Shown here: positions 6,718 through 12,293 of the stretch, one piece after another | Numbering within the stretch: position 1 is the stretch's first letter | How the letters are laid out: each line of letters starts with the position of its first letter | Source of the DNA: OMOG01 sp041485845 | GTDB taxonomy: Bacteria; Acidobacteriota; Terriglobia; Bryobacterales; Bryobacteraceae | Assembly (NCBI GenBank): GCA_041485845.1 | Contig: JBGPKH010000224.1 | Location: 1 to 12,293 of the forward strand | Length of the DNA: 12,293 nt | Reading direction: 5' to 3' | Position numbers and translations under genes: made by a program | The notes under the pieces: model-generated | What the model was told of the DNA's origin: nothing | Databases searched by the model: none | Seen by the model: only the letters and a program-made list of their open reading frames with translations

Positions 6718-9029
6718 CCCGTATTGTTGGCTTCACTCACATCGCGCGAAGCCAGAAAGAAGATGCGGGAGCCGCGGAATGCGGGGGCGAAGGTAATGCT
6801 CAGGATCAGAGTCAGGTTGTTGCCGCTTACACTGACCGGCGTGCCGCTCCAACTCACCGCACACTGGCTGTTGTTGAAGCTTCCGCTGGTGTTCAGAACT
6901 TGTCCGGGCAGCAGGGCATCTCCATTGTCATTGACCAGGTACAGTAAGTTGGCGGGACGCACATAGGCCAGGTAGCAGGCGTGCGCGCCATCCAGACCAT
7001 TGTTCACCAGAATGTTCTGAACCCCCAGATCCTGGACTCCCTTGGTGTCGGAGAAGGTGAACGCGAAGGTTGTCTGGGTGAGCCCGTTTCCTCGCGCGGG
7101 GCTCATCCCCACCACCGACGTAGTCGTAGCCGATGAAGCGCCGGGCACCTGCCACACTCCCAGTGCCTGCCACCCAGAGTTGTTTGCGGAGACATCGCCG
7201 GCTGCCATATATACCACCTTGTTGCCGGCAAACGCCGTGGTGAATCCCATGGTCAACGCCAGGGTGAGGGTGGCGCCACTGGCAGTGACCGGAGACGCTC
7301 CCCAACTGACGGCGCACTGGCTGTTGCTGGCGCTTCCGGCCGACGTGAGAACCGATCCGGGCAAGAGCGCGACACCGTTATCGGCGACCAGGTACAGGAC
7401 ATTTGCGGGCTGGCTGTAGGCCAGATAGCATGCGTGGAAGGCGTCGAGCGAATTGTTGATCAGGATGTTCACGACGTTCAGGCTCTGATACCCCTGGGGA
7501 TCGGTGAAGGTGAAGGTCATCGCCTGGCTGGATGCGCTCCCGGATGCCGGAATCACGCTCACCGGCGCCGGCTGGCCCACGGAGCTTACGGCAACCAATG
7601 CGGAAGTTCCGGTGATCGACGGGGTAACGGTGTCGGTGGCCGAGATGGTCTGGTTGCCCGCGGTCTTCAGGGTCGCGGCGAATGTTCCGGATCCGCCGCT
7701 CAGCGTGGAATTCGCCGGCAGCGTCGCGGCGCCATCGGTGCTGGTGAAGCGCACGGTTCCGCCGTAAGCGGTGGCGACGTTATTCGAGGCATCAACCGCG
7801 GTCACTGTGAAGGGGAAGGCCGCGCCGATCACCGCCGTGGCTTGCGTCGAGACAATGAAGTGGGTGGCCGGGGCGGCGGATTGCCGGTTGAGCCAGACCG
7901 AGACCGTGTTGCCGGTGGAGTTGGTCACTGCGAGATCGAGCTTGCCATCGCCATCAAAGTCGGCGGCCACGATGTTCCGCGGCCCGTTCCCGGCGGGCAA
8001 GGTCAGCGCCGCCTGAAAGGTTCCATCGACGTTGCCCAGCAGAATCGACACCGTGTTGGCCGTCTCGTTGGTCACCGCGAGATCCAGCTTACCGTCGCCG
8101 TTGAAGTCGCCCGCTACCATGGCGGACGAGCCGGCCGCGTAGTCCACCTTCGGCTTGAAGGTGCCGTCGCCGTTGTTGATCAGGACCGACACGGTACCGG
8201 CCCCGCTGTTGACCACGGCGATGTCGGGCTTGCCATCGCCGCTGAAGTCGCCCGTGACGACCCACGTGGGGCTGTTCCCGGTGGCATACTTCAGCGGCGC
8301 GGCGAACGCTCCGCCCCCGCTATTCAGGAGCACTCCGACGCTGTTCTCGCCGCTCAGCGATACCACCAGGTCCACCTTGCCATCGCCGTTGAAGTCGCCG
8401 CTGGCGACGCCGCGGGGAAAGCTTCCCACGGTATAGCTGGTGGCCGGCCGGCACGTCGCGTTGCCGTTGCACAGCACCACCGTGACCGCCGAGCCCAGAG
8501 GCGACACCACAGCGAAATCCTGGTGTCCGTCGCCGTTGAGATCCGCGCCGGCAAGCTGCAGTCCAGTGTCGCTGGTGCCCAGGTTACCCAGCGTCGTCTT
8601 GGGAGGCGGCTGTTTCAGCCTGCTGAACATCACGTAGCCTGCGCCGATATCGAAGCCCTGGTTCGAGACCACGAGGTCGAGTTGCCCGTCCTCGTCGAAG
8701 TCGCGCGCTCCGATGGCCACCGGAGGCGTCACCGCATAGACCTGGTCGCCGGCGAACGCGCCGGTGCCGTTACCCTTGAGGAGCGAAACGGTGTTGTCGG
8801 CGGCGTTGACTACCGCCACGTCCAGTTTTCCGTCGGCGTTGTAGTCGAGCGCGGCGATCCCCCGCGGCGTGGCGCCCGTGGGCGAATCGGTGCGGGTGGA
8901 GAAAAAAGACGGCGCGGCCTGATTGCTGGTCGCGGCGAGGCTGTTCGCGCTGGCGGCGCTCGGCGCCTGCTGCGCCTGCCCGTTGATTACGAGCAGCAAG
9001 ATTGGAACGAAAACCCTAGCTCGGCCCAT
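6684..9029 (-). CDS. Secreted FG-GAP/VCBS propeller protein with Ig-like and duplicated C-terminal domains
   Basis: A 781-residue protein from ATG 9029, where MGRARVFVPILLLVINGQAQ forms a Sec signal peptide. GGA stands 7 nt before that ATG; the longer frame from 9089 has no signal peptide at its start. Seven FG-GAP motifs follow (DYNADGKLDVAV, DFDEDGQLDLVV, DLNGDGHQDFAV, DFNGDGKVDLVV and others). The D.N.DG.D pattern is the usual calcium-binding loop, so a seven-bladed integrin-like propeller is expected. Next comes an Ig-like domain (FPFTVTAVDASNNVATAYGG to GTFAATLKTAGNQTISATD). The C-terminus holds two copies of a domain of about 130 residues, each with HACYLAY and SQCAVSW. The protein is probably cell-surface or extracellular; no enzymatic motif is seen. 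The 3' end overlaps the NHL frame by 34 bp, which would allow coupled translation if that gene were intact. Confidence 0.88.
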   Translation of the reverse strand: MGRARVFVPILLLVINGQAQQAPSAASANSLAATSNQAAPSFFSTRTDSPTGATPRGIAALDYNADGKLDVAVVNAADNTVSLLKGNGTGAFAGDQVYAVTPPVAIGARDFDEDGQLDLVVSNQGFDIGAGYVMFSRLKQPPPKTTLGNLGTSDTGLQLAGADLNGDGHQDFAVVSPLGSAVTVVLCNGNATCRPATSYTVGSFPRGVASGDFNGDGKVDLVVSLSGENSVGVLLNSGGGAFAAPLKYATGNSPTWVVTGDFSGDGKPDIAVVNSGAGTVSVLINNGDGTFKPKVDYAAGSSAMVAGDFNGDGKLDLAVTNETANTVSILLGNVDGTFQAALTLPAGNGPRNIVAADFDGDGKLDLAVTNSTGNTVSVWLNRQSAAPATHFIVSTQATAVIGAAFPFTVTAVDASNNVATAYGGTVRFTSTDGAATLPANSTLSGGSGTFAATLKTAGNQTISATDTVTPSITGTSALVAVSSVGQPAPVSVIPASGSASSQAMTFTFTDPQGYQSLNVVNILINNSLDAFHACYLAYSQPANVLYLVADNGVALLPGSVLTSAGSASNSQCAVSWGASPVTASGATLTLALTMGFTTAFAGNKVVYMAAGDVSANNSGWQALGVWQVPGASSATTTSVVGMSPARGNGLTQTTFAFTFSDTKGVQDLGVQNILVNNGLDGAHACYLAYVRPANLLYLVNDNGDALLPGQVLNTSGSFNNSQCAVSWSGTPVSVSGNNLTLILSITFAPAFRGSRIFFLASRDVSEANNTGWNIMGTWTVQ
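6687..7110 (-). repeat. C-terminal domain copy 2 of the FG-GAP protein
   Basis: Reads VVGMSPARGNG, FAFTFSDTKGVQDLGVQNIL, DGAHACYLAYVRPANLLYLV, FNNSQCAVSWSG and ends NTGWNIMGTWTVQ. It aligns along its length with copy 1. Boundaries are approximate. Confidence 0.8.
7138..7560 (-). repeat. C-terminal domain copy 1 of the FG-GAP protein
   Basis: Reads SVIPASGSASS, MTFTFTDPQGYQSLNVVNIL, DAFHACYLAYSQPANVLYLV, ASNSQCAVSWGASPV and ends NSGWQALGVWQVPG. Both copies keep the two cysteines, the LLPG turn and the final Trp residues. This suggests a compact beta domain, possibly with a disulfide. Confidence 0.8.
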
Positions 9030-9069
9030 GGATTCCAGTATACAGTCGGGTACCGCTAAACTACGTGTG

Positions 9070-9504
9070 ATGGACCGCACACTGATCATCGGCTACGGCA
9101 ACGCGGCGGCGATGCCGTGGGTCTGCCGGCCGTCGCGCGTTTGCGCGAGACCCTTTCCGGCCCCAACGTCGAGATTCTCGCCGTCCACTCCGGAGTTGGC
9201 CGGGCCCATGAGCCGCGCGGTCTGCGCGATCTTCATCGCTGCGGGCGTGGAAGGCGAGGCGGGCGAGATTCATGAACGGCCAATCGGCGCCGGGGTCTCG
9301 CCGGGTCTCGCCGGACACATCGTTCACGCACCACGCATCGCCCGAAGGCCTGCTGGCCGCGGCGCGCGCGTTGTACGGCCGCCCACCGGAGGCTGGCTGA
9401 TTTCCGCTGCCGGTTCCGACTTATCCCGCTCGCTCGATCCCTCGCCGGAGTTGCAGAAGTGCGTGGAAGCGGTGGCCGCTGCGGTGCTTGCGGAAAGCCG
9501 GTGA
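9070..9504 (+). pseudogene. [NiFe]-hydrogenase maturation peptidase (M52 family) remnant
   Basis: Reassembled across frames it reads MDRTLIIGYGN, GGDAVGLPAVARLRETLSG, PNVEILAVH, TPELAGPMSR, CAIFIAAGVEGEAGEIHERP, DTSFTHHASPEGLLAAARAL, EAWLISAAGS and SPELQKCVEAVAAAVLAESR. That is the order of HycI/HybD-type endopeptidases, which cut the C-terminal tail of the hydrogenase large subunit after nickel insertion. The lesions are: missing bases after GYGN near 9103; loss of about 8 bp at VH/TPEL near 9188; a perfect 10-bp tandem duplication GTCTCGCCGG (9295-9304, 9305-9314); and one lost base near 9390, which restores frame. The metal-binding motifs GD(D/E) and His (THH) are still readable. The third ligand position, expected as IF(I/V)DA, reads IFIAA (GCT 9238-9240). 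The gene starts 40 bp from the divergent FG-GAP gene. No hydrogenase subunit gene lies in the window. This is clearly non-functional. Confidence 0.85.
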
Positions 9505-9547
9505 GCGCGGCGCGCAGTCTCGATCCTTTCGCCGCTCTGTGGCGGGT
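9495..9547 (+). repeat. 53-bp direct repeat, copy 1 (coupled GTG start)
   Basis: Identical to 9603-9655 except for two bases, with a 108-bp offset. It contains the stop of the hydrogenase-peptidase remnant as GTGA. The GTG at 9501 opens a frame VSAARSLDPFAALWRV that ends at TAG 9558-9560. Both differences from copy 2 are third-position synonymous (CCT/CCC and GCT/GCG), so this looks like the start of a former coding sequence. The same bases also form an imperfect 9-bp hairpin (AGCGCGGCG with CGCCGCTCT). Confidence 0.85.
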
Positions 9548-9702
9548 GGAGGCCGTGTAGCCGCGGCGCGCCCGGCGAGAACGCAGGCCGCCCGGCACGG
9601 CGAAGCCGGTGAGCGCGGCGCGCAGTCTCGATCCCTTCGCCGCGCTGTGGCGGGTTCGGCGGAATGTAGGGATCGAACGGGGCGATAGCACCGCCTGAGA
9701 TG
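9505..9702. other. Gap with repeated gene-start fragments, no intact gene
   Basis: Between the peptidase remnant and the end of the minus-strand gene at 9703 the sequence holds only the rest of repeat copy 1, a 55-bp GC-rich spacer and repeat copy 2. Neither repeated frame is long enough to be a gene: they stop at 9560 and 9698. No promoter or terminator is recognised. Confidence 0.6.
9603..9655 (+). repeat. 53-bp direct repeat, copy 2
   Basis: The second copy keeps the GTG (9609) and the VSAARSLDPFAALWRV reading, then runs on as RRNVGIERGDSTA to TGA at 9696-9698. Here the internal inverted repeat is perfect: AGCGCGGCG and CGCCGCGCT, 9 bp each, 17-nt loop. The copy may therefore act as a hairpin even though its origin looks coding. 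Confidence 0.85.
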
Positions 9703-10458
9703 TCACTTGCCCGCTGAATAGGTCAAATCAGTTCGCACGCGGACGATCCTGGTATTCGAAGAGCTCACGAGCGCCACGGACCTGGCATTGACGGCGCGAG
9801 CCTCTTCATCGTTCAGCGCTCTGCTCAGGACCGGCCCCCCGTCGATTTCCGCGAGGTTCTTGAGCATTCGCGTGGTCACGATCTCACCTGAGACTGCGCC
9901 GAAGATTGGCCGCGAGACCTGGAAGTGTGCCACGCCGGCCTTTTCCAGCGCCGGACGGTAGTCGTTCTTGAGCCAGTTCAGGTAGTCGCCCATCTTGCCT
10001 GGGGCTACCAGCGTACTCGTCTCCACTCCATAGATCCCCATCGGCACGTCCGTCTTATTGATTTCAAGCTCAGTCTGTGGCGTCGCATACTGGCGAGTCT
10101 GCGCGGTGTAGCAGCGAGCGATGTTGCGGGACAGATGTTCCCATCCCACTTCCCCCAGTGCTTTTACGACAACGGAAGGGCCGTCGAGATCACCGAACTT
10201 CATGACGGGCACGACCGTTGTATATTCCAGCGTGTCACCGGCAAAGTTCTCCAGCGTAAGAAACCACGGAGTCCCGGCCTTCCTGTAAGCCGCCATCAAC
10301 TGCTTGAGATACCCCTCGAACTCCTGCCTCATCCCGGGCTTCACTTTGGTTGTTGTGGAACCCGTCCATCCGGGTTGGACATCGCTTTGTGCGAGGCAAA
10401 CGTTGGAGCAGATGGCACCCAGAACTGTCGCGGACAAAAACGCGTGCTTACTCAACAT
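9703..10458 (-). CDS. Exported protein with two alpha/beta-barrel-like halves, function unknown
   Basis: A 251-residue protein from ATG 10458. That start is supported by AAGGA at 10470-10474 (11-nt spacing) and by the signal peptide it opens: MLSKHAFLSATVLGAI, then NVCLA before QSDVQPGW. The open frame extends up to 10551, but that extension is basic, lacks a signal and covers an inverted repeat. The mature part appears to be two related halves. The first is VKPGMRQEFEGYLKQLMAAY with WFLTLENFAGD and LEYTTVVPV. The second is VAPGKMGDYLNWLKNDYRPA with HFQVSRPIFGAV and EIVTTRMLKNLAEID. The pattern 'strand, PGK/M..(F/Y).YL..L, strand' resembles dimeric alpha/beta-barrel folds such as NIPSNAP/ABM. 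This is a fold impression only, and no catalytic residue is assigned. It lies downstream of, and co-directional with, the gene at 10592-11641. Confidence 0.75.
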   Translation of the reverse strand: MLSKHAFLSATVLGAICSNVCLAQSDVQPGWTGSTTTKVKPGMRQEFEGYLKQLMAAYRKAGTPWFLTLENFAGDTLEYTTVVPVMKFGDLDGPSVVVKALGEVGWEHLSRNIARCYTAQTRQYATPQTELEINKTDVPMGIYGVETSTLVAPGKMGDYLNWLKNDYRPALEKAGVAHFQVSRPIFGAVSGEIVTTRMLKNLAEIDGGPVLSRALNDEEARAVNARSVALVSSSNTRIVRVRTDLTYSAGK

Positions 10459-10469
10459 AAGCCGGAGTA

Positions 10470-10474
10470 TCCTT
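10470..10474 (-). promoter_or_regulatory. Ribosome binding site deciding the start at 10458
   Basis: AAGGA reads on the minus strand 11 nt before ATG 10458. It favours this start over the in-frame ATG at 10551. Confidence 0.55.
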
Positions 10475-10501
10475 AGACGTGCCCCACTGGACAAACAGGT
10501 C

Positions 10502-10549
10502 GTCCTCCGCTGCACGCTTAGCTTTGGGAGCTTGCGTGTAGCGGAGGAC
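10502..10549. repeat. Inverted repeat with 16-bp arms between two minus-strand genes
   Basis: The arms GTCCTCCGCTGCACGC (10502-10517) and GCGTGTAGCGGAGGAC (10534-10549) pair over 16 bp with a single non-Watson-Crick position. That position is a G-U wobble in plus-strand RNA and an A-C mismatch in minus-strand RNA. The 16-nt loop contains AGCT twice and could extend the stem by 4 bp. No T-run follows on either side, so it is not a standard intrinsic terminator. It sits in the 133-bp gap, 43 bp upstream of the 10458 start. Confidence 0.85.
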
Positions 10550-10591
10550 ATCCGTTTCGTCGCGTTGCGGTGTTTCCGGTGCTTCGCCGCT

Positions 10592-11641
10592 CTAGGGGAG
10601 AGGTCCGACGTTATTCCAAGAGCAGCCGGCCGCCGGGCAACTCGCCAGGACGTTAGGACAATTGGCGCCCGTGCAAGTTAGAATCGCGGGGACGATCTTG
10701 CGCAGTCCCTCCGGTGTCAGTTCCAACTTCATCACTTGCTTCAAATCGGCGTTCAATAACGCCGTGGCCTGGGAAATCTGATTGGTCAACTGGGTGATAA
10801 GCGCCACGAGGTGGGCGTCAAGGGCCCCGAACTCCGCTGCAATATGGTTGTCAACGTTCGTAAGATGTGTGTCAAGGGCCGTAAACTCACTTGTAATCTG
10901 GTTGTTGACATTTGTAAGATGTGTATCGAGCGCTCCCACGTCACCGTGGACATTGATGACATCACCCAAGATGGCGTCGACCGTCGCGCCATCGAGGAGG
11001 CCGTTGCAAAACTCCTGGTGGTCGATCAACGAGTCCAGAACCACCTCTACCGCCTTGCCGATCGCAGCAGCAATACAGAAAGGCGCGTTCGTTCCCTCTC
11101 CCAGAATTTCCACGATCGTCTCGCATGCATAATCCAACGGCACCTGGAGTCCCCTGTCCACATACAAGCCGATCTTCTCGCCGTCAAGCGTTCCCGCCGA
11201 TGTGGGTGTCGTGGAACAGGTTGAGCCCGACACGGCGCTGGAGAAATTGGGGGGCACAATGACGGCCTGGGGCTGTGCTGTACCGGGAAGAGAGGCCCTC
11301 GAAGAGAACCTTTCGTTCTTTGTAGAGCTATCTCCGGCAGCCAGGCCGTCAGCCATCCTGGTGAACGCCTGACGGTCCGTCATCTTCATGAATTGATCCA
11401 TCATCGGATAGGAGAGACCGCTGACCTGTTGCCGGAGGTCCGAAATCTTCCGCCGCAAATCTACAGCCCAAGCGCTCTCGTCCGATGAGGGCACGCGCCG
11501 GGCAAGCGTGTCAAGTAATCTCATGTACTCAGTGCGGAACTCTTCCGGCGAATTCCAGGTTGGCTGGGCGTTCATGGACCTGGCCAGCGAAATAGTCAAG
11601 AACACCAATAGCGCGAGCATGCCGAGCGATTTTTTCATCAT
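10592..11641 (-). CDS. Exported protein with a C-terminal heptad-type repeat, function unknown
   Basis: A 349-residue protein. ATG 11641 is preceded by a full AAGGAG at 11650-11655 with 8-nt spacing, so the start is well supported. The signal peptide is MMKKSLGMLALLVFLTISLA with RSMNAQ before PTWNSPEEF. A helical region follows (residues about 30-100), then a Ser/Thr-rich stretch. A cysteine-containing middle comes next (STCSTTPTS, DYACETIVEILGEG, APFCIAAAIGKAVEVVLDSL, QEFCNGLL). From about residue 235, three 18-residue repeats follow: GALDTHLTNVNNQITSEF, TALDTHLTNVDNHIAAEF and GALDAHLVALITQLTNQI. Their a/d spacing indicates a coiled coil that may trimerise. The tail has four more cysteines (LTCTGANCPNVLASC, GCSW). 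I know of similar secreted proteins in soil bacteria only in general terms. No function is assigned. Confidence 0.82.
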   Translation of the reverse strand: MMKKSLGMLALLVFLTISLARSMNAQPTWNSPEEFRTEYMRLLDTLARRVPSSDESAWAVDLRRKISDLRQQVSGLSYPMMDQFMKMTDRQAFTRMADGLAAGDSSTKNERFSSRASLPGTAQPQAVIVPPNFSSAVSGSTCSTTPTSAGTLDGEKIGLYVDRGLQVPLDYACETIVEILGEGTNAPFCIAAAIGKAVEVVLDSLIDHQEFCNGLLDGATVDAILGDVINVHGDVGALDTHLTNVNNQITSEFTALDTHLTNVDNHIAAEFGALDAHLVALITQLTNQISQATALLNADLKQVMKLELTPEGLRKIVPAILTCTGANCPNVLASCPAAGCSWNNVGPLP

Positions 11642-11644
11642 TTG

Positions 11645-11761
11645 TTAGTCTCCTTTGTTGTTCAGATTGGAACAGGGTAAACTATCGGCCGGGTTGCCAT
11701 TTTGGCCGGGATTTCCCTTTTGGACTCTTGAGCACGGTTCAGTATACACCCACTCGTTCAT
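11645..11761 (-). CDS. Possible 38-codon upstream ORF
   Basis: ATG 11761 is preceded by AGGA at 8-nt spacing. It opens MNEWVYTEPCSRVQKGNPGQ and ends PCSNLNNKGD with TAA at 11645-11647, three bases before the next ATG. The Shine-Dalgarno of the downstream gene (11650-11655) lies inside its last codons. The arrangement would permit a leader peptide or translational coupling. The peptide is soluble, holds two cysteines and a short Gly-Asn-Pro run, and matches nothing I recognise. Chance remains a serious alternative at this length. Confidence 0.3.
   Translation of the reverse strand: MNEWVYTEPCSRVQKGNPGQNGNPADSLPCSNLNNKGD
11650..11655 (-). promoter_or_regulatory. Strong Shine-Dalgarno AAGGAG for the gene ending at 10592
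   Basis: AAGGAG stands 8 nt before ATG 11641 (11 nt before ATG 11638). It is the best ribosome site in the window and fixes the start. Confidence 0.8.
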
Positions 11762-11798
11762 CTTTTTGATCCTGCGATCTGTATTCTTGGTAATAATT

Positions 11799-11814
11799 CG
11801 GCAACTACTTGCCG
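11799..11814. repeat. Hairpin, CGGCAA/TTGCCG arms with 4-nt loop
   Basis: A perfect 6-bp inverted repeat (CGGCAA 11799-11804, TTGCCG 11809-11814) around CTAC. It lies 38 nt upstream of the small ORF start and about 160 nt upstream of the ATG at 11641. It could be a leader or operator element. Confidence 0.55.
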
Positions 11815-11890
11815 GCGCGAAATTCACAGGGCAACCCAGAGAGCTCAGGGCTTGTCATGAAACCACCTTCTCAACGCTTCCTTTGGTTGC

Positions 11891-11918
11891 GGCTCGGCAA
11901 CGCGTCTCTTGCCGAGCC
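11891..11918. repeat. Hairpin with perfect 10-bp GC-rich arms
   Basis: GGCTCGGCAA (11891-11900) and TTGCCGAGCC (11909-11918) are exact reverse complements around an 8-nt loop. The CGGCAA/TTGCCG core repeats that of the hairpin at 11799-11814. No T-run follows on either strand, so it is not a classical terminator. Confidence 0.75.
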
Positions 11919-12105
11919 GGCAGAGTAGGAGAGAGGGCGACGTCACTGCGACGCGACCCACTCTCAGCGCGCGTGGAAAGATCGGCCGAGGAGCCTGGAG
12001 GCCCTGCAGGGTGGAAGCGGAAGCGACCAACGCGCGGCGGGAAGACATAACTGCCGAGGCGGCCTTGTGGGGAGTCGGAGAGGCCCATAGGTAGCGAAGA
12101 AGCGC

Positions 12106-12219
12106 TGAACTCCTTTCAGTTCACAAGATCAACCAGGCTTATCCTGGCATACCGACCGAAGGGAGCGGTCCCGCAATTGACAACGTTCTTTCGTGACAAG
12201 CTCTTTAGACGTTGCGCGG
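12106..12219. other. Cluster of four consecutive stem-loops, possible structured RNA
   Basis: Successive hairpins are: TGAACT/AGTTCA (12106-12123), CCAGG/CCTGG (12133-12147), GACCG/CGGTC (12154-12170), and an outer CCGC/GCGG with inner CAACGT/ACGTTG (12171-12219). Each stem is only 5-6 bp, so any one may be chance. Their tight tandem spacing and the lack of a protein frame make a structured RNA worth testing. No known RNA family is recognised. Confidence 0.3.
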
Positions 12220-12293
12220 ACATAACTTGGCCCGCAAGCTAGATTTCACCGGAGGGCCGCGGAGCCGGCGAGACAAGCGCGGGGGAAGACCGA

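Larger units (their letters stand above)
11762..12293. other. Terminal stretch without a convincing protein gene
   Basis: About 530 bp upstream of the minus-strand pair. Short frames exist on both strands (for instance plus 11909-12094 and minus 11855-12088), but they overlap each other, have Arg-rich low-information products and no clear ribosome sites. The promoter of the minus-strand genes should lie here, yet I see no convincing -35/-10 pair. The stretch holds two hairpins with shared arms (11799-11814 and 11891-11918) and a run of four stem-loops at 12106-12219. It continues past the window edge. Confidence 0.55.

Noticed and set aside
6310..6966. Plus-strand frame (218 codons) opposite the NHL and FG-GAP genes
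   Set aside because: It spans two real minus-strand genes and has an Ala/Gly/Arg-rich antisense product.
7871..8860. Regular DNA-level periodicity as a possible CRISPR or satellite array
   Set aside because: The repeated words are the codons of the seven FG-GAP motifs (D.NGDGK.D.AV) at blade spacing, with diverged sequence between.
7434..9059. Long plus-strand frame (541 codons) opposite the FG-GAP gene
   Set aside because: It is the antisense reading of the repetitive FG-GAP/Ig coding sequence; its product is Arg/Gly/His-rich without domains, while the minus frame has a signal peptide and seven calcium-loop motifs.
8923..9504. Reading the plus-strand frame 8923-9504 as one intact 193-residue protein
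   Set aside because: Its first 49 codons are antisense to the FG-GAP signal peptide region, and the rest is the M52 peptidase with out-of-frame stretches.
9233..9706. Minus-strand frame (157 codons) with an internal repeat HSAAKGSRLRAALTGF
   Set aside because: The repeat is the antisense of the 53-bp direct repeats; the plus-strand reading explains them better as duplicated gene starts.
12001..12012. 10-bp palindrome CCCTGCAGGG as a protein binding site
   Set aside because: A single short GC-rich palindrome is expected by chance, and nothing around it supports an operator.

Overview
The window is high-GC bacterial DNA. It looks like a soil bacterium of the Acidobacteria, probably close to Solibacter/Bryobacter. 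That placement is inferred from gene content and was not tested. It rests on a one-piece OmpR-type winged-helix plus PD40 propeller protein, a secreted NHL-repeat protein with the GFSGDGGPA signature, a large secreted FG-GAP/Ig protein, and several secreted or lipid-anchored proteins of unknown role. No phage, plasmid, CRISPR, tRNA or rRNA feature was recognised.

Layout from left to right. The window opens inside the 3' end of a patatin-like phospholipase gene (+, 1-210), followed by about 450 bp without a convincing gene. A 739-residue membrane sensor/regulator (winged helix, one membrane helix, PD40 propeller) runs on the minus strand (658-2877). It is divergent from a small exported protein of unknown function (+, 2992-3603). 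Next comes a second, broken patatin gene (+, about 3646-4219). It shares a near-identical 69-bp segment with the copy at the left edge, so patatin sequence brackets the regulator and exported-protein genes in direct orientation. A lipoprotein gene follows (+, 4303-5391). Converging on it are two large minus-strand reading frames: a frameshifted NHL-repeat protein (5364-6717) and, upstream and overlapping it by 34 bp, a secreted FG-GAP propeller/Ig protein with a duplicated cysteine-containing C-terminal domain (6684-9029).

A plus-strand remnant of a [NiFe]-hydrogenase maturation peptidase (family M52) lies at 9070-9504. Several indels wreck it, including a visible 10-bp tandem duplication, and a metal-ligand Asp appears to have become Ala. 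It runs into two 53-bp direct repeats. Each encodes the same short N-terminal peptide, starting at a GTG that in the first copy overlaps the peptidase stop codon. Two exported proteins of unknown role follow on the minus strand (9703-10458 and 10592-11641), separated by a 16-bp-armed inverted repeat. A possible 38-codon upstream ORF lies before the second. The last 0.5 kb (11762-12293) has no convincing protein gene but carries a cluster of hairpins.

The genes do not form an obvious pathway. The common theme is export: cell-surface or periplasmic beta-propellers, a lipoprotein, and signal-peptide proteins, with one membrane-bound transcription factor that may sense something in the periplasm. 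The second theme is decay. Three genes are broken, and two of the lesions are single extra bases in C/G runs that could also be sequencing errors; the hydrogenase-peptidase lesions are too many and too varied for that. I did not find a convincing new system. The best candidates for follow-up are the patatin bracket, the hydrogenase remnant with its repeated coupled start, the duplicated cysteine domain, and the hairpin-rich non-coding stretches.
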